Below, piece by piece: positions 1 to 10,561 of a DNA stretch of 31,975 bases; position 1 is the stretch's first letter, and each line of letters opens with the position of its first letter. The notes beneath the pieces are model-generated. The model did not search any database and had not been told where the DNA came from. It saw only the letters and a program-made list of their open reading frames with translations. This stretch comes from Porogramme epimiltina. Its lineage: Eukaryota; Basidiomycota; Agaricomycetes; Polyporales; Polyporaceae. Both the position numbers and the translations under genes were made by a program. The stretch lies in the NCBI GenBank assembly GCA_900155495.1, contig FTLJ01000497.1:1-31975 (forward strand), given 5' to 3'.

Positions 1-784
1 GTGCGGGAGTGGCCGCGTGGGGGCGGGAGGGGGAGCGTCAGGGACGGCAGGTGCGGGGGCGAGTGCGGGGGGAGCCGGGCGGGGTGCGGCTGCGGGGAGG
101 GCGGGACGCTGCTCTGCGGGGAGGGGTCGTCGTCGTAGCTGGGCGGGGGGACGAAGCTGGCCTGCTTGCGCCGGTTACTCGTCGGCGCGGCGCCGCTGTC
201 GAGGGCGACCTGCAGGTCGTGGGCGTACTTTTCCTGGAACGTCCGGCGCATGCTGATCTCAATGGCGACTGCGCGGAGATCCGCAGCGATGCCGTTAATG
301 CGGGGGTTGACGGGGGACGAGATGGGCTCGAAGCCGCAGATGACTCGGGCGAGGTCGTGCTGGTGCTCGGGGGGGAGGGCTTGGATAGAGGGGACGACTT
401 GTGACCAGACGATGAGGAATTGGCGGAATGCGGGTGGGCAGTTGGCGAGGGAGAGGTCAGCTGGCGCCATAGCTGAGCCATCCTTATTGCGGCGAGGAAG
501 GGGGACGGAGGGAGGGTTCGTCGTTGATCGTAGAGCAGCAAAGTAAAGACAAAGGGCGGGGCCTACAGGGCCACTTGAGCCGAAGGTAGAGCGCATAGAA
601 GGACAGACGCACCAGTTATCATGAGATCGGCCTCTGCACTCGAGAGCGTCTCCTCATCCAACAGCCCCTCCACCTTCGCGTGGGTCAAGGAAGACTTGAG
701 GTAGGAGTGGAAGCACTCCTGGATGTACTCCTCGGAGAGCGTGGGCTCCATACCGCCGACGGCTTGTCGCACGATGTTGGTCAT
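1..784 (-). CDS. Unrecognised protein, C-terminus cut by window edge
   Basis: I do not recognise this gene. On the minus strand a frame is open from 562 to the window edge, with an internal ATG at 470 (MAPADLSLANCPPAF...). A second open stretch lies upstream with ATG at 784 (MTNIVRQAVGGMEPTLSEEY...). They can be joined in frame by a 50-nt intron: donor gtgcgt at 612, acceptor ctgtag ending at 563. The TAG closing the upstream stretch would then be the intron end. A longer intron (473-612) also keeps frame, and so does treating them as two genes with the second starting at 470. The part after 470 has a hydrophobic/helical start (FRQFLIVWSQVV), then a proline- and serine-rich tail running off the window. 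The gene diverges from ORC1. The frame is moderately well supported; the join is weak. Confidence 0.4.
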
Positions 785-1717
785 GGGGGGAAGACGGAGG
801 GTGGATGCCAAGGCCGAAGAGACCACTGAGCGACTTCGTGCGCCGCAGACTATAAGCTTCGGCACTCCGTCTGGTCACGTGAGCGGACGCACACTGCCCC
901 TGGGCTCCGAAGCAGCCCTTGAGGCACAGCACGGGGAGAAAGTCTTGCCCATGGGATATGTCGGAGAGCAGTGGGTGACGAAAGCAGTGCACATGCCTAG
1001 AGGGAGGATCCGAGTGTAGGAGGAGAGAAACCAAAAGCAGAGGATTGGCGGCCGGCGGCAACAGGCCGGTCCGGGGGAGAGGACCGGCTTGTTTCAGCTG
1101 TCGTTGAGGTCGACTAGTCCGAGGGGGAAAGCGAGTGAAGTGCCGTCAGAGGAACCTTGAGCTCTCAGAGAAGAAGTAGAGCTAGGCAGAGCGTCTTGAC
1201 AATGGGCGGAGATCGAGCGTAGAGCAACAGAGGTGTTCTCAGCGAGGGTCCTCGCCGGTGAGAGGGACAAAGATGGAGGTGCGGACGAGATGGGCTTGAA
1301 AAATCAACAGTATTTGCAAGTCGGCCTTCCCGGGCTCCGTTGTTTGAGGTTGAGTTGAGGGACGAGAGGCAGCGCGGGGCGAGCCTGCAGCCGGAGAAAC
1401 AGCCGGAGGTGACAGCATGCGAACGAGGCACTGGCGGGGAGCCCAGAGTTGTAGAGACGTGGGGAGCCAACGGGAGAGAAGATGAGATGAGAGCGCGGAG
1501 AACAAGAAGAGAAGGACTGCGGGGGCCAGGTCAAGAGCAGATCCGTCGCCGACAGCCGTGAATGCGCCTCGCCCGTGGCACGCCCTGGGCCTCGCTGCCA
1601 CGTGACTCTTCATGAGACGCGTTACGGACGCGTCTTGTCACGTCACACACACGTCTCCGTGTTCTTGTGCCGAGTCCGACCACCGCGTCGACTGTCATCC
1701 CCTGCCCTGCATACACC
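785..1717. other. Divergent intergenic region upstream of ORC1
   Basis: No convincing coding sequence on either strand. The short open frames here are purine-rich shadows without family resemblance. The region serves as promoter space for the leftward gene and for ORC1; the only clear signals are the paired ACGCGT boxes near 1617-1633. Confidence 0.5.
1617..1633. promoter_or_regulatory. Paired MCB (ACGCGT) boxes upstream of ORC1
   Basis: Two perfect palindromic ACGCGT hexamers occur at 1617-1622 and 1628-1633, with starts 11 bp apart and lying 85-101 bp upstream of the ORC1 ATG. ACGCGT is the MluI cell-cycle box bound by Mbp1/Swi6-type (MBF) factors that drive G1/S transcription in fungi, and replication genes are classic targets. 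The motif and position are seen; binding is inferred. Confidence 0.6.
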
Positions 1718-4547
1718 ATGGCTGTACCCACTACCCCCCGCAGAAAATCAAAACGCGGTGTCCCCGTTGTCGACATCTCTGCTCTCCCCTCCGGTGCCAG
1801 CCCTGATCTTCTTCCTGGCCCTCCCCTCTACACTCGCCCATCCTACCCCGATGACCTCATATCCGACGAATCCCCTCCTCTTGACTCTTGTCAAACCCAC
1901 TTCTACTCTTCCTTCACCCGAACCGTCTCTCAAGCTCCCTCAAGACGCGCCCCCACTCGCACATATGGCCGTAGCTCGCGTCCCAAGACAGTTGTCCCCG
2001 AAGCCACCACCGTCTTCAACGTCGGAGACACCGTGCTCGTCAACACCTTCATCATCATGCCCACGGTCTTTATCCCAAGTGTGGCTGTGATCACTGCTAT
2101 ATGGAAGGTGGAAGGTGAAGATATGCCCGAGGACGCTCCCGTCCGTGTCCAAGTCCATTGGTTCATGCGACCGCGGGAGCTCGCGCAGTTCAGAGTGAAG
2201 AGGGATTTCTGCGAGGTGAGATTCTAGTTTTGAGCCCTCAGCCTACCTACTCTTCGTATTGCAGTGTATCATCACTCTCGGTTTTGTGTGCATGTCGCTG
2301 ACCTCCCTCGCAGAACGAAGTCCTATATACACTCGAAGAAGCGACCACACTCCCTTCCGCCGCTATCATCTCCCCCTGCACAGTCTCATCCTCATCCTCC
2401 GCCGTCATCAAAGACCCCAATGACGATGCCGTCCACCACTCCTTCTTCTGCCGCCTCGCCATGAACAACGGCCGCGGACTGTACTACGACTTCCACTGGG
2501 GCTCTTTCCGCGAGCAAGCCCTGCCCGCCGCACAGACCGCCGGAAACCAGGGCGACACCGCGTGGCCGCCCTCGAGCGCATGGAACGTACAGCTTCCCCC
2601 CGAGCCCACACACCGAAGCAAGGACGACGACACGCGGGAGGACGGCGGCGGTCCACGGAAGCGGCGGCGCATTGCGAAGGAGGATGCTGAGGAGTCCGAC
2701 GCGTCCGACTCGGCAGACGAGTTCCACGCGTCCGGCGGCGAGGACGACGACGACGACGAAGAGGTCGACCAGCTCGCCGACGACGACGACATCGCCCCCG
2801 CCGAGCCCCGCACCCCCTCCCGCCGACGCAAACGCCCCACTCCGCGCACACCCAAGACCCCGCGCACGCCGCGGCGCCCGCGCCCCGACCGCGCCGCGAT
2901 GGCGCAGCCGACGCCGCACTCCAAGGCCGCGCTGCGCCGGCGCAAGAAGACGGCGCTCGCGGTGCGGCCGCCCCCGCCCGCGGAGGGCACGCTCGAGCTC
3001 GCGCTCGCGCGCGGGCTGCAGGGCGACGCGTGGGAGCGCGCGATGCATGTGCTGCACGTCGCCGCGCGCCCAGGTGCGCTGCCGTGTCGCGAGGCGGAGT
3101 ATGGACGTGTGTTGCGCGCGGTGGAGGAGCTGTTGGAGGAGGGGAGTGGCGGCTGCATCTGTGAGTGTTCTTGTTTCTATGCTATGGTTGGTGTTGACGT
3201 GTGGCGAAGATATCTCTGGCGTGCCGGGTACGGGGAAGACGGCCACGGTGCATGCTGTCGTGCGCGAGTTGAAGCGTATGGCTGAACACAATGTGCGCCC
3301 ACTTTCTCTTCTACACGGCTGCGTGCTGACCTCATGAACGCGTAGGAAGCAAATCCCTTTGCATACGTGGAGATCAATGGGCTGAAGATACCAGAACCAG
3401 CAGCCTCGTACGGTCTGCTCTGGGAAGCCGTCTGTGGGCATGACGTGTCGAGGGATGGGCACATGAACGTCAGTTCAAAGGAGGCACTGCGCAACCTCTC
3501 AAAGCACTTCAGTGGAGCCCACCGCGTCGGACCGTCAGGCGGGCACGCTTGGTTTGTCCCTTTGCCGTCCTCATGTCCATGCCCCTGCTCACACTGCGTT
3601 ATAGTGTCGTGCTCATGGACGAACTCGACCAACTTATGACAACCAAGCAAGACGTCGTATATAACTTCTTCAACTGGCCCACCCTAGCAGGCTCGAAGCT
3701 TGTGGTGCTCGCGGTGGCGAACACCATGGACCTTCCCGAGCGCGTGATGACCGGCCGCGTGCGGAGTCGACTAGGCAGGTCTTTTCCCCCCCTTGGCCTC
3801 ACCTCCTCCTAACTCTACCCTCCTAGGCATGGTACGGATCAACTTCCAGCCCTACACGACCCCCCAGCTCGAGCAGATCGTCAAAGCCCGACTCGCCGCC
3901 GCGCGCACCGGCCTCCCCGAATCGACGCCCCCGGTCCTCGCGCCCGACGCGCTCAAATTCGCCGCAATGAAGGTCGCATCGATCAGCGGCGACGCGCGGC
4001 GCGTGCTCGACATATGCCGGCGCGCAGCGGAGCTCGTGCAGCCTGCGCGGCGCACTGCGCGCACGGACGACGTCAAGGCGGTCATCAAGGAGATGCAGAA
4101 CTCGCCGACGGCCGCGTACCTCCGCGAGCTCTCCTTCCACGAGCGCGTCATGCTCGCCGCGCTCGTCAAATGCGTGCGCAAGGAGGGCGTCGAGGAGATC
4201 AAGTGGGGCGACGTGAGTGCCGCGTTGATCCGCTTCCATTTCCCCTTAGCCTGCTGACCAGGGTCCGTTTTTCGTCGGTACAGGTCCAGCACCAGCACAT
4301 AGTCCTGCTCAACCTCCTCGCGACCGACACCACCGACGACTGCTCGCGCCGCCCGAGCTCGGACGAGCTCGCACTCGTCCTCGACGCGCTGCTCGCGTCG
4401 CACGCGATGATTTGCGAGGACGGTGCCGCGATCGCGCGCAAGGCCGAGGGCGAGCGCCGCGTCGCACTGAATCTGGAATACGCAGAAGTAGAGCGGACAT
4501 TGAGTGAAGTGGGCGGGCCGAAGTGGCGCAACGCGTTGAATGTTTGA
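1718..4547 (+). CDS. ORC1: Origin recognition complex subunit 1 (ORC1)
   Basis: Orc1 is the AAA+ ATPase of the nuclear origin recognition complex and loads MCM helicase with Cdc6. Seven exons join to 817 residues: 1718-2215, 2314-3160, 3210-3292, 3346-3551, 3605-3774, 3827-4212, 4284-4547. A BAH domain spans about residues 99-230 ([21 protein letters not shown]). An acidic, basic and proline-rich linker follows (about 265-390) with a KRRR stretch and several TP sites (TPSR, TPKT, TPRR) suitable for CDK. The AAA+ core has Walker A GVPGTGKT (452-459), Walker B VVLMDE (546-551), sensor-1 asparagine in AVANTMD (584) and the sensor-2 motif GDARR (656-660), then a C-terminal winged-helix part. The ATG at 1718 is chosen because it begins a basic N-terminus ([14 protein letters not shown]); an in-frame upstream ATG at 1667 adds 17 unconserved residues. 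The fifth intron uses a GC donor. The gene ends 105 bp from the stop of the convergent F-box gene. Confidence 0.95.
3775..3826 (+). other. GC-AG intron in ORC1
   Basis: Frame and the conserved peptide [15 protein letters not shown] require splicing from CTAG|gcaggt to ctcctag|GCATGG. The nearby GT at 3779 would shift the frame. The decayed second copy has a canonical gtaagt at the equivalent place (8135), which supports the boundary. Confidence 0.8.
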
Positions 4548-4652
4548 TTACCGGATACTAGTCTCTGGAATGGCCGCCTACATATGTCTCACTGCTCTAG
4601 AAGCATACAATGTTGACTACGATGCCTTCTCCGCAGTTACAGCCTGAGTGAA

Positions 4653-6619
4653 TCAGGAGCATGATTGTATGTGTGCTTGTAACACTGACGACACATATGT
4701 GCTTATATGTACGGGGACGAGAAAATCTCTACAAAACACTTCCGTCAGATATAGACAGCCACTGGGTTGGGATTCAACGAAGTTCTCACCCTCTAACCCG
4801 GCGGCTGAGCCGTCCCACGTCGGGTCCTCAATGAGCAACCTCGCACGCTCACCTCTCCTTGTTGTTATTTCAACCGGGATCCTATTCCCTGTCTCTCCGT
4901 CCACAATCCGCCACCAACGCTTCTTGAGAATGTATGACGTATCCCTCAGCTCATCCCGCCCACTCGCCGTCTGTACGCCGTCTTCTTCTATCACGAAGAC
5001 ATCGGCTGCTAGATCATCCGGAGTGCAGGCTTCAGCCGTCATGGACATGACACCTTTGGAGATACCCATATCAGCGATGGAGAGGACGCGGAGCGTAGGG
5101 ATAGCGTCGGCAAGGGGTTGGGCCGCGACCGAAAGTGCTCTAACACGATTTTGTTCAAACCGGCGGGTCTGGATGAACTGTTTGCGATATGTTTCAGGAT
5201 CTTTCCCATCGACATTACGAGCGTACCCTGGGCTGTAGCTACTGTATTCGAAGCTGGGGGGTACTAGAAGACTGAGATGAACAACTGGCAGGAGACCGAG
5301 CGCTGATGGAAGGCTCGTCTACAAGAAACAAGCGTCATGAGATAAGTTCCTTGAGTGCAGCAGTCTGGTGAGAATACACGTACCAATAGCCATTGCCAGT
5401 TGATATCTGAAACGGATCCCATGTCCCATCGAAGCTGGAGCTCAAAGGAGCGGAGACGTGGACTTGAATACGCTATTTGCTCCCATAATGGCGTATTTAC
5501 GATGACAGTCCCGGCATCATCCCGCGGGCTATACGCTAGGGAGAAGTAGAGAGAAATAGGGTCTACTGTGAAGAGATGCGGGAGTAAATCCATGATTGAG
5601 TCGTCATGGAAGGTTGTATTGGGATATGGAGGTCCTCTGAGGGCCTCGTGGTTTGCAATCTGGAGGACATCTACCGTCGAAAAACGATTCACGAAACAGT
5701 CGAGGTCCGTGGGGTAGCGCACAGTTACTTGTCGCAGGGAGCGCCACTGCGAGCCAAACCTTGGAGTCCAGTCGTCGACGTGTCGGGAGATGGAGAAATT
5801 AAGAGTGGTTAGATTGGTGCAGCGCTCAACGAGATCGAGGGCTGCAAGGGACGCTTCGGAAAGTCGCAAATGAAGGATGGAAGGGAAAGATGATGGGATG
5901 GCCGCTGCCCAAGCGAGGTCTTCGATATCGTGGTCTGGGGTAAAGTACGAGAGAGAAAGCGTTTTAAGATGAGGGAATGATGAGAGGGCGTCTAGCAGGG
6001 GATTCAAAGAGACCGATTGTTCTGGGAGGTGGTAGCTGGAATCTGGATGGCCGTAGGCAAGTGTGAGGTCATTGATTCGAACGTCGGGGGACATCGTTTT
6101 CAGGAAAACGAGCGTATCGTCGTTAGCTGTATATAAACTGAGGGATACAAGCTTGCGTAAAGAGGTGATCGCGGCACCAATGGATGGGCATTGCTCGAGG
6201 CAAGGCTGGAAACGTCGGAATGAAAGGGTCTGGAGATGTTGGGCACTGGCGAGAAGATCTCGGAGGAGGTTGGCTTGGGTGAAATCTTTCCTGTAATGCG
6301 GACCGGGGAGCGACGTTATCGCCATATACAGATTTGTTATCGGCGGCATTTCAACTAGAACTTGAAATGCCGAGTTCTCTACGGAGAGTTCTTCCAAATA
6401 TCTTGCAAGTTGGAGATCTGTTCCACGCTCTGACGAGAGTAGATAGCGTGTTAAACGGGGAAGCTGATCAAAGGCGTAGAGTTCTGCAGAGGAGAGAGTA
6501 CGTTTGAAAGCGACCTGTCTGGCCCTCTGTGAAGCGAGGGAGAAAGAGCAAGCATCTTTTCGAGCAAGTAAAGAACAGATGATAAAGAGGACATCGTCGT
6601 CGAGAGATAGCAAATTCAT
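4653..6619 (-). CDS. F-box/LRR-like protein, paralogue 1
   Basis: Likely an SCF ubiquitin-ligase substrate adaptor. Two exons, 6619-5384 and 5318-4653, give 633 residues; the 65-nt intron (gtacgt...ttgtag) is phase 0. Residues 1-45 form an F-box (LLSLDDDVLFIICSLL...FSLASQRAR), which would bind Skp1. The middle is a string of degenerate leucine-rich segments (NLTTLNFSIS, LRSFELQLRW). After the intron come the family motifs SLPSAL...LLVPP, then DAIPTLRVLSIADM, then RWW (546-548) followed by RRGER (566-570). Without splicing the frame would stop 39 codons into the intron. Upstream sequence and coding region are matched by paralogue 2 in the duplicated unit. Paralogue 2 has a shorter, unrelated C-terminal tail. 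The substrate is unknown. Confidence 0.85.
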
Positions 6620-7415
6620 GTGTCAAGGTGGTGGTCCTCGTCCAAGGACCTTCGGGCGCCTATAACGAGTCGCCACCCGGAGCGGTCCCTGCCAGGGCCT
6701 GTCACTACATACCAGAAGCTGTGTGCAGTCTTTCTTCTCTCATCTCTTGCGACTCTCCAACGTCATCGTCTCCCGGCCACATATATCGCTGCCATATCGA
6801 ACGAGTTATAGTAAGGTATTTGAAGATGATCATTCAAGTGGTGACTACAACTAATTGAAATTTGATTTCATACAGACACCGAGAGCCTGCCGCCGAGCCA
6901 ACCAGGCTAGGCTGAGGAACAGCTATGACCTTATGTTCACAACGATGTCAATCGGGGGCTACATGATGCAATGTTATGACGCGGAAGGGATGGAACGTGT
7001 ATGAGCCCTGGTATGCCTCTTATTCCGCACGAGTAGCGCTGTCAAGTTGTGACCTGACTCGGCGTGCTGTAGTTGGCGCGGCGTTTCACCAGTGGCTGAT
7101 GTGCTTCGTCATTGAAGACATGCGTGTTTGCTCTCGCGCTCCTTATCAATACACTCTAAGGGCATAAACCTCCCCTTCGCAAGAGAATTGTAGAAATGGG
7201 ACATAGAGCGGTGCGCCGTATGTACACGAACCTTCCCGGCCCGCCCTCATACTTGGGATACTGCACAATTGGTACGAGCGACCATGCCCTCCCACCCGTC
7301 ATCATCATGCATCGAGGGACATCCAGCGTGAGTAGAAGCACCCGCCTCTGCGCTTCTATGATTCCTTACACCTACTCTTCAAGTTACCAGGGCCACTCCA
7401 TCTACCCCGCTTGCA
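6620..7415. other. Intergenic region upstream of F-box 1
   Basis: Up to about 7140 this is the 5' flank of F-box gene 1 and is homologous to the flank of paralogue 2. From 7141 to 7415 it is unique to this unit and separates the two duplicated blocks. No coding sequence is convincing here. Confidence 0.5.
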
Positions 7416-8524
7416 ATGCATATGCTGCACGTCGTGAGGCGGCCGGGGGCGCTACCGTGTTGCGAGGCAGAGTACCAGCGTGTGTTGCGGGAGGCGGAGA
7501 GCTGTTGTATGAGGGGAACAGAGGATGCATCTGTGAGTGTTTATGTCTGTGCGTAGTAGTCCCGGCTAAGATGTAGCGAAGTCATCTCCGGAGTACTGGG
7601 TACGGGAAAGACGACCACAGTTCGCAAGTTGAAGCGTACAGGCTAAGATAACGTGCGTCTGCTTCATCTTCTGCCTTAGTGTGTGCTGATTCCGTCGGCG
7701 AATAGGAAGCAAATCCATTTGCTTATGTGGAGCTCAGCGGGTTGAAGATCCCAGAACCAGCAGCCTCATACGGTTTGCTCTGGGAGGCTGTCTGCAGGCA
7801 TGATATGCCGAGGGACGGGTATATGAAGGTCAGCTCAAGGGAGGTGCTACGCAATCTCTCGAAGCACTTTAGCGGAGATTACCGCGTCGGACCGTCTAGT
7901 GGACGTGCCTGGTTCGTTACTGCGCATGCGGCCCCTTTATGCCCATGTCCCAGCTTACATACAGTGTCATGCTGATGGACGAACTCGACAAACTCACAAC
8001 AACCAACCAGGGCGTCGTATACAGCTTTTTTCAACTAGCCCACCCTATCAGGCTCAAAGCTTGTGGTGCTTGCAGTTGCGAACACCTTGGACCTTCCTAA
8101 GCGCGTGATGACGGGTCGTGTGCGCAGTCGACTAGGTAAGTCCTGCTTTTTCCTAAGTCCCACCTCTTCCTGACTCCACCCTCGTAGGCACGATCCGAAC
8201 AACTTCCAGCCCTGCACGACCCCCCAACTCGAGCAGATCGTCAAAGCCCGACTCGCCACCGCGCGCACAGACCTCCCCGAGTCGACGCCCCCGGTCCGCG
8301 CTCAAGTTCGCCGTGACGGATGTCGTGTCGATCAGCGGCGACGCGCGGCGGAAGTTCTCGGACGTTGGCCGGCGTGCAGCGGAGCTGGCGTAGCCCCCGC
8401 CGTGCACGGACGACGTCAAAGTGGTCATCAAAGAGATGCAGAACTCGCCCACGAATACCCAGAAGTAGAGGGAACGTTGAGTGAAGTGGGCGGGCCAAAG
8501 TGGCGCAACGCGTTGAATGTTTGA
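7416..8524 (+). pseudogene. Decayed copy of ORC1 3' half
   Basis: The sequence follows ORC1 exons 2 (end) to 7 in order. Exon-4-like sequence near 7727-7912 still encodes [19 protein letters not shown] and NLSKHFSG. The Walker A region near 7590 reads SGVLGTGKT, with proline changed to leucine, and the codons after it are lost. An extra T near 8030 shifts frame in the exon 5 equivalent. Part of exon 6 is missing, and a deletion of roughly 365 bp joins the end of exon 6 to the last codons of exon 7. The BAH half and promoter were never copied, or are gone. No open frame spans it, so it is not expected to give an ORC protein. Confidence 0.9.
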
Positions 8525-8701
8525 TTGCCAGATACCTATGTATGAAATGCCAGACCGCTTACATATGTATCATAGCCCTGGAAGCATACAATGTTGACTG
8601 CGAGGTCTTCTCCGCAGTTACAGTCAATCAGCAGCATGGTGATTGTAACATGTGCTACCTTATATGTACGGGGATGAGAAAATCTCTACGAAACGCTTTC
8701 G

Positions 8702-10561
8702 TCAGATACAGACAGTCAGGATCGGTTCAACGGAGTTCGCACCTTCCAGCCCAACGGCCGAGCCATCCCACTTCGAGTCCTCAATCAGCGCTCTCGCGCG
8801 CTCACCTCTCCTTGCTGAAATTTCAACCGGGATCCTATTCCCCGCATCTGCGTCCACGATCCGCCACCAACGCCTCTTGCGAATGTATGGTGTATGCCTT
8901 AGCTCGTCTCCCTCACAATCCATTAGTACATTGTCTTCTTCAATCCCGAAATCATCCGCTGCTAGGTCATCTGGGGTACAGGCTGGGGCTGTCGTATACA
9001 TGCAGTCTTTGCAGACCTTCAAGTCGGCGATGGAGAGGACGCGAAGCGTAGGGATGGCGTCGACAAGGGGTTGGGCGACAACTGAAAGTGCTCTGGCACG
9101 GTTTTGTTCGAATCGGCGTCTCCGGAGGACCTCTTGTCGATATGTTTCGGGATCTTTCCCTAAAACACTACAAGCAAATCCTGGGCTATAGCTTTCAAAT
9201 TCGAATTTGGGAGGTACTAGAAGACTGAGATGAACAACTGGCAGGAGAGCCAGCGCTGACGGAAGGCTCGTCTGTAGGAAATAAGTGTCGTGAGATGGGT
9301 GACTTGGAGTGAGGAAATCCAGTCTGAATGAACGTACCAACAGCCATTCCCAGTTGATGTCTGGAACATTTGCCCCCGTGTTCCATCTAAGCTGGAGTTC
9401 GAAGGAGCGGAGACGTGGACTTGAAGACGCTATTTGCTCCCAGAGCGGCGTGTTCACGATAACCGTCCCGGCATCACCCCACGGTCTATACGCCAGCGAG
9501 AAGTACAGGGAAATAGGGTTTACTGTGAAGAGATGCGGAAGTAAATCCATGATTGAGGACTCATGGAAGGTCGCATTGGGATCTGGAGGTTCTCTGAGGG
9601 CCTCATGGTTTGAAACCTGGAGGATTTCTACCATCGAAAGGCGATTTACGAAACAGTTGAGGTCCGTGGGGTAGCGCACAGTTACCCGTTGCAGGGAGTG
9701 CCACTGTGAGCCGAATCTTGGAGTCCAGTCGCCAATGTGTTGGGAGATGGAGAAATTAAGAGTAGTTAGATTGGGGCAGCGCTCAACGAGATCAAGGGCT
9801 GCGGGGGATGCTTCGGAAAGTCGCAGATGCCGGATGGAAGGGAAAGATGATGGGATGAACCGAACGAGACCTCCGATACCGTGGCTTGGGGTGAAATGAG
9901 AAAGAGAAAGAGTGTTAAGATGAGGGAACGACCTGAGGGCGTCCAGTAGCGGATTTAAAGAGATTGATTGCTCTGCAATTTGGTAACTGGAGCTAGGATG
10001 CCCATAAGCAAGCGTGAGGGTACCGATTCGAACGTGGGTGGACATGGTTTTCAGGAAGAAAAGCGTATTGTCGTCAATTGTATATAGACTGAGGGAGGCA
10101 AGTTTGCGTAGAGAGATGATAGCAGCACCTAGGGAGGGGCATTGCTCAAGGCAAGGCTGGAAACGTCTGAATGAAAGGGTATGGAGATTTGGGGCACCAA
10201 CGAGAAGATCTCGGAGGAGGTTGACTTGGGAGAAGTCGTTCCTGTAACGGGGATGGTAGAACATCATATCATCTGGTGGCTCCGCCTCGGTTTCCACTCG
10301 TCGTTGGAATGTTGAATTAATTATGGTTAGTTCTTCCAAGTATCTCGCAAGCTGGAGATCCGTTCCACGCTCTAACGAGAGCATATAGCTCGTTAAACGG
10401 GGAAGCTGATCAAAGTTATGGGATTGTGCGGAGGATAGAGTACGCTTGAAAGCGACCTGTCTGGCCCTTTGTGAAGCGAGAGAGAAGGAGGAAGCATCTT
10501 TGAGAGCGAGAAAAGAACAGATGATAAAGAGGACGTCGTCGTCGAGAGATAGCAGGTTCAT
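8702..10561 (-). CDS. F-box/LRR-like protein, paralogue 2
   Basis: Closest relative of paralogue 1, in duplicated unit B. Exons 10561-9338 and 9271-8702 give 597 residues. The 66-nt intron (gtacgt...ctacag) is in frame and without stop, so the unspliced frame is 619 codons long. The F-box (LLSLDDDVLFIICSFLALKDASSFSL) is at residues 1-45, LRR-like segments follow, then SLPSAL...LLVPP, DAIPTLRVLSIADL, and RWWRIVD (542-548) with RRGERAR near 563-569. It keeps full coding capacity beside a ruined ORC1 copy. The C-terminus ends about 20 residues after the EGER-like motif, whereas paralogue 1 runs some 40 residues further in unrelated sequence, so one tail has shifted. It is likely an SCF adaptor; partner unknown. 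Confidence 0.85.
   Translation of the reverse strand: MNLLSLDDDVLFIICSFLALKDASSFSLASQRARQVAFKRTLSSAQSHNFDQLPRLTSYMLSLERGTDLQLARYLEELTIINSTFQRRVETEAEPPDDMMFYHPRYRNDFSQVNLLRDLLVGAPNLHTLSFRRFQPCLEQCPSLGAAIISLRKLASLSLYTIDDNTLFFLKTMSTHVRIGTLTLAYGHPSSSYQIAEQSISLNPLLDALRSFPHLNTLSLSHFTPSHGIGGLVRFIPSSFPSIRHLRLSEASPAALDLVERCPNLTTLNFSISQHIGDWTPRFGSQWHSLQRVTVRYPTDLNCFVNRLSMVEILQVSNHEALREPPDPNATFHESSIMDLLPHLFTVNPISLYFSLAYRPWGDAGTVIVNTPLWEQIASSSPRLRSFELQLRWNTGANVPDINWEWLLVRSFRLDFLTPSHPSHDTYFLQTSLPSALALLPVVHLSLLVPPKFEFESYSPGFACSVLGKDPETYRQEVLRRRRFEQNRARALSVVAQPLVDAIPTLRVLSIADLKVCKDCMYTTAPACTPDDLAADDFGIEEDNVLMDCEGDELRHTPYIRKRRWWRIVDADAGNRIPVEISARRGERARALIEDSKWDGSAVGLEGANSVEPILTVCI

Larger units (their letters stand above)
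3043..7140. repeat. Segmental duplication, unit A
   Basis: This block (ORC1 from the end of exon 2 onward, F-box gene 1, and about 520 bp upstream of it) is repeated in the same order and orientation at about 7416-11006. Shared landmarks include the ORC1 3' end (GCGCAACGCGTTGAATGTTT), the ORC1/F-box spacer (GAAGCATACAATGTTGACT), the sequence before the F-box ATG (GTGGTGGTCCTCGTCCAA), and GCTGAGGAACAGCTATG. Boundaries were judged by eye and may be off by tens of bases. Confidence 0.85.

Noticed and set aside
2392..3462. 356-codon minus-strand frame antisense to ORC1
   Set aside because: It lies opposite the GC-rich ORC1 exon 2, has arginine- and valine-rich low-complexity composition and no family resemblance; it is a shadow of the real frame.
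7196..7576. Possible P450 N-terminal fragment (contains NLPGPPS)
   Set aside because: Only the short proline hinge resembles P450s; there is no anchor before it and no P450 sequence after it. It is probably coincidence in the spacer between duplicated units.
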